Source of the DNA: JBEKTW01 sp963727845
GTDB taxonomy: Bacteria > Bacteroidota > Ignavibacteria > UBA10030 > SZUA-254
Direction of reading: 5' to 3'
Length of the DNA stretch: 64,000 nucleotides
NCBI GenBank assembly: GCA_963727845.1
Contig: CAVSHI010000003.1
Location: 372,001 to 436,000, forward strand
The notes below the pieces were generated by a model. The model worked only from the letters and a program-made list of their open reading frames with translations, was not told the DNA's origin and searched no databases. The first letter of the stretch is position 1. Every line of letters begins with the position of its first letter. Position numbers and translations under genes: made by a program. Of this stretch, positions 62,415 to 64,000 are shown one piece after another.

Positions 62415-63125
62415 ATGAGACGACATTTTGAGGAAGAAATCGAAGACTTGAAAACGCGAGTAGTCAAGATGGGAAGCGTCGTTGAACAAGCCATGACACT
62501 TTCCCTACTGTCCCTTTTGCAACAGGACGAAGTTCTTGCGAGGAATGTCATCGATGGCGAGTGGCATATCAACGCTCTCGAGATCGAAATTGAGAATACC
62601 ATCGTCAATCTCATCGCACTCCAGCACCCGGTCGCGGCCGATCTTCGCTTCATTCTCGGCGCGGAAAAGGTTAACAACGACCTCGAACGCCTCGGCGACC
62701 ACGCTGTGAATATTGCCGAGTCGGCTCTACGGCTCATAGAGATGAACCATCGACCGCACCTCTTTGAAATGCCAAAACTGGCCGAGGTATCGCATACCAT
62801 GATGCGGTACGCCCTTGACGCCTTCGTCGCGCAGGATCCTCAACTCTCGATCGCCGTGTTGAAGCATGACGATATAACGGACGAGCTTAATCGCTCCATG
62901 ATCTCGCATGTCATCCAGTTGATGAAGAATGACGAAAGCACCATCGAGGAGGGATTGGAATTGATCCGAACAAGCAGAAACCTCGAGCGGGTCGCCGACC
63001 TATCGACAAATATCGCTGAGGAGGTCATTTTTATCGCTCAGGGAAAACTTGTTAAGCATCGATCCGGATCCGTGGTACGAGCATCGAGCAACATATCGTT
63101 TCCGGCAGTTCCATCAGAGAACTGA
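62415..63125 (+). CDS. phoU: Phosphate transport regulator PhoU, copy 2
   Basis: Protein of 236 residues with two PhoU repeats: VNNDLERLGDHAVNIAESALRL and SRNLERVADLSTNIAEEVIFIAQGKL. It is colinear with copy 1 (41897-42565) and shares many identical positions, but has an extra C-terminal tail (HRSGSVVRASSNISFPAVPSEN). It is not next to pst genes. Carrying its own Pho-box-like promoter, it may be a second brake or may act on a different target such as polyphosphate or a Na-phosphate transporter. Confidence 0.92.
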   Translation: MRRHFEEEIEDLKTRVVKMGSVVEQAMTLSLLSLLQQDEVLARNVIDGEWHINALEIEIENTIVNLIALQHPVAADLRFILGAEKVNNDLERLGDHAVNIAESALRLIEMNHRPHLFEMPKLAEVSHTMMRYALDAFVAQDPQLSIAVLKHDDITDELNRSMISHVIQLMKNDESTIEEGLELIRTSRNLERVADLSTNIAEEVIFIAQGKLVKHRSGSVVRASSNISFPAVPSEN

Positions 63126-63172
63126 AGGAACTAAGAGGTTCGGAATGGAGGAAGCGGAGAATCGGTGAGGGG

Positions 63173-63214
63173 GAGATAGGGTGAATGGGTGAGTGGGTGA
63201 GTGGGTGAGTGGGA
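63173..63214. repeat. Octamer tandem repeat
   Basis: Four to five consecutive units of GTGAGTGG (GTGAATGG, then three identical GTGAGTGG, flanked by degenerate GAGATAGG and GAGAATAT). It lies after phoU copy 2 and before a convergent glycosyltransferase gene. No hairpin or T-run. Confidence 0.75.
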
Positions 63215-63285
63215 GAATATGAGGCAATGGAGGAACGGACGGACGGGAAAATGGATCGAGCCATTGTTCCCCTACGACATCCCTT

Positions 63286-64000
63286 TCATACCCCGTTGAA
63301 ACCCATGATGAAATCGGTAACTCTTGCCACTCCATTTTCGATGCCGGCATGTTCGATATTGCTTCTGAACGACGAAGAGAGAGCCGAATTATTGATCATG
63401 TCATGAATCAGTTGTGGAAGCCTCTTGACCTTCTTTTCATAAAATCCAATCCTCATCTGCTTCAGGAATTCCACATTCCCCTTTTCCTGTCCCCAGAGGT
63501 AATTACTGACGATCGGGACTTTCCCCGCCATAAGGACCTGCATGAACATCGACGCTCCGCATTTCGTTATCACGATGTCGGAAATATTCAGTAGTTCATA
63601 GGCGAAATCCACGTAGCCATAGATTTTCACTTGACCGTAGCCATGCTTCTGCACCCACGCGGATGTCTTGCGGAGAAGCGTCCTGTTCCTTCCGCATACG
63701 ATTGCAACTTCCGCGCCCGGGTCCGAGCGGACGATATGCTTCAGGATGGCTTTTCCTCTCGGAATTCCGTCGCCGCCGCCCATTATCAGAACAATCTTCT
63801 TCTCGGGATCGAAGCCGAGTCTCTCTCTGATCTGTCTGGCCTCATCGGAAGGAAGCGGCCGCGAAAACTTCCTGTCGACAACAAAGGGAAAGACACTGAT
63901 CCTATCCGCAGAGATTCCCCTCGCTACGCAGAAACGCTTGAGGTTGTCACTGAAGACGATGAAATCGATATTCTTCTCGACAAACCACAATGGATGCGCG
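63286..64000 (-). CDS. MurG/MGDG-synthase-like glycosyltransferase, N-terminus beyond the window
   Basis: The visible 238 residues are the C-terminal GT-B domain: VLIMGGGDGIPRGKAILKHI, VAIVCGRNRTL, VKIYGYVDFAYELLNISDIVITKCGASMFMQVLMAGKVPIVSNYLWGQEKGNVEF. The last block matches the UDP-sugar-binding region of MGDG synthases and diacylglycerol glucosyltransferases. The frame is still open at the window edge (HPLWFVEKNIDF), so the gene starts outside. It probably makes a glycolipid, which fits membrane remodelling when phosphate is scarce, but the acceptor is not shown by the sequence. Confidence 0.82.
   Translation of the reverse strand, partial: AHPLWFVEKNIDFIVFSDNLKRFCVARGISADRISVFPFVVDRKFSRPLPSDEARQIRERLGFDPEKKIVLIMGGGDGIPRGKAILKHIVRSDPGAEVAIVCGRNRTLLRKTSAWVQKHGYGQVKIYGYVDFAYELLNISDIVITKCGASMFMQVLMAGKVPIVSNYLWGQEKGNVEFLKQMRIGFYEKKVKRLPQLIHDMINNSALSSSFRSNIEHAGIENGVARVTDFIMGFNGV

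Noticed and set aside
1..64000. CRISPR arrays, prophage, integrase or tRNA genes
   Set aside because: I looked for regularly spaced 25-40 bp repeats, phage structural genes, integrases and tRNA T-loop motifs and saw none. The short 7-8 bp arrays have no spacers and are not CRISPR.

Overview
The window (roughly 50-55% GC by eye) is a gene-dense bacterial chromosome segment, probably from the Bacteroidota-Chlorobi-Ignavibacteriota (FCB) group. Pointers are a 285-residue primary sigma factor without region 1.1, gliding-type GldA/GldF/GldG ABC systems with DUF4340 partners, AsnA-type asparagine synthetase, bacterial microcompartment vertex proteins and a Nif3 protein of the long type. Several candidate promoters look like ordinary TTGACA/TATAAT sites and many genes have Shine-Dalgarno sequences, which fits Ignavibacteria-like lineages better than classical Bacteroidetes. 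The assignment is inference.

Layout. 1-9.0 kb: two tandem paralogous gldA-gldF-gldG-DUF4340 cassettes on the minus strand; the distal copy carries several apparent frameshifts and a LysM fusion. 9.2-12.1 kb: a PEBP protein, a STAS protein and DnaG. 12.2-17.5 kb (plus): asnA, an isoaspartyl peptidase/asparaginase, rsmB, a TPR lipoprotein and a DUF58 protein. 17.5-21.8 kb: a REP-type transposase, uvrA (with an in-frame repeat insertion) and a 3-methyladenine glycosylase. 21.9-29.1 kb (minus): recJ-yebC-ruvC-ruvA-ruvB, a PPC-domain protein and a CoA-acylating aldehyde dehydrogenase with a microcompartment-type C-terminal tail. 29.1-32.0 kb: RNase P RNA, RNase H, a zinc-ribbon coiled-coil protein and Nif3. 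32.2-37.7 kb: a receiver-DHp protein, a GAF/degenerate GGDEF protein, a PIN/antitoxin pair, two microcompartment vertex proteins and the sigma factor. 37.7-39.2 kb: dispersed repeats around one secreted hypothetical protein. 39.2-41.9 kb: def-fmt-rhodanese-MauE. 41.9-49.1 kb (minus): a phosphate operon (porin-pstSCAB-organophosphate transporter-phoU). 49.7-55.4 kb: a more AT-rich TolC-RND-adaptor efflux operon. 55.5-60.4 kb (minus): a polyphosphate-type operon (small membrane protein, CHAD in two pieces, SixA, two thymidylate-kinase-like proteins, Ppx/GppA). 60.6-64 kb: a GT9 glycosyltransferase, a zinc ribbon, a second phoU and a MurG/MGDG-synthase-like glycosyltransferase.

The most interesting signal is regulatory. 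Upstream of the porin-pst operon, the CHAD/kinase/Ppx operon, the second phoU and, more weakly, the GT9 gene, I see direct repeats of a TTAACA-like hexamer with an exact 11-bp period. Each array ends exactly 9 nt before a TAnnnT -10 box. This is the architecture of a PhoB/PhoP box. It suggests a local phosphate-starvation regulon that joins phosphate uptake, a polyphosphate-linked operon with two unusual kinase-like proteins and perhaps glycolipid synthesis.

At least eight genes show one-base frame disruptions that are repaired cleanly by comparison with a neighbouring paralogue or with family structure. Indels in the assembly are the simplest explanation, but pseudogenisation cannot be excluded from sequence alone.
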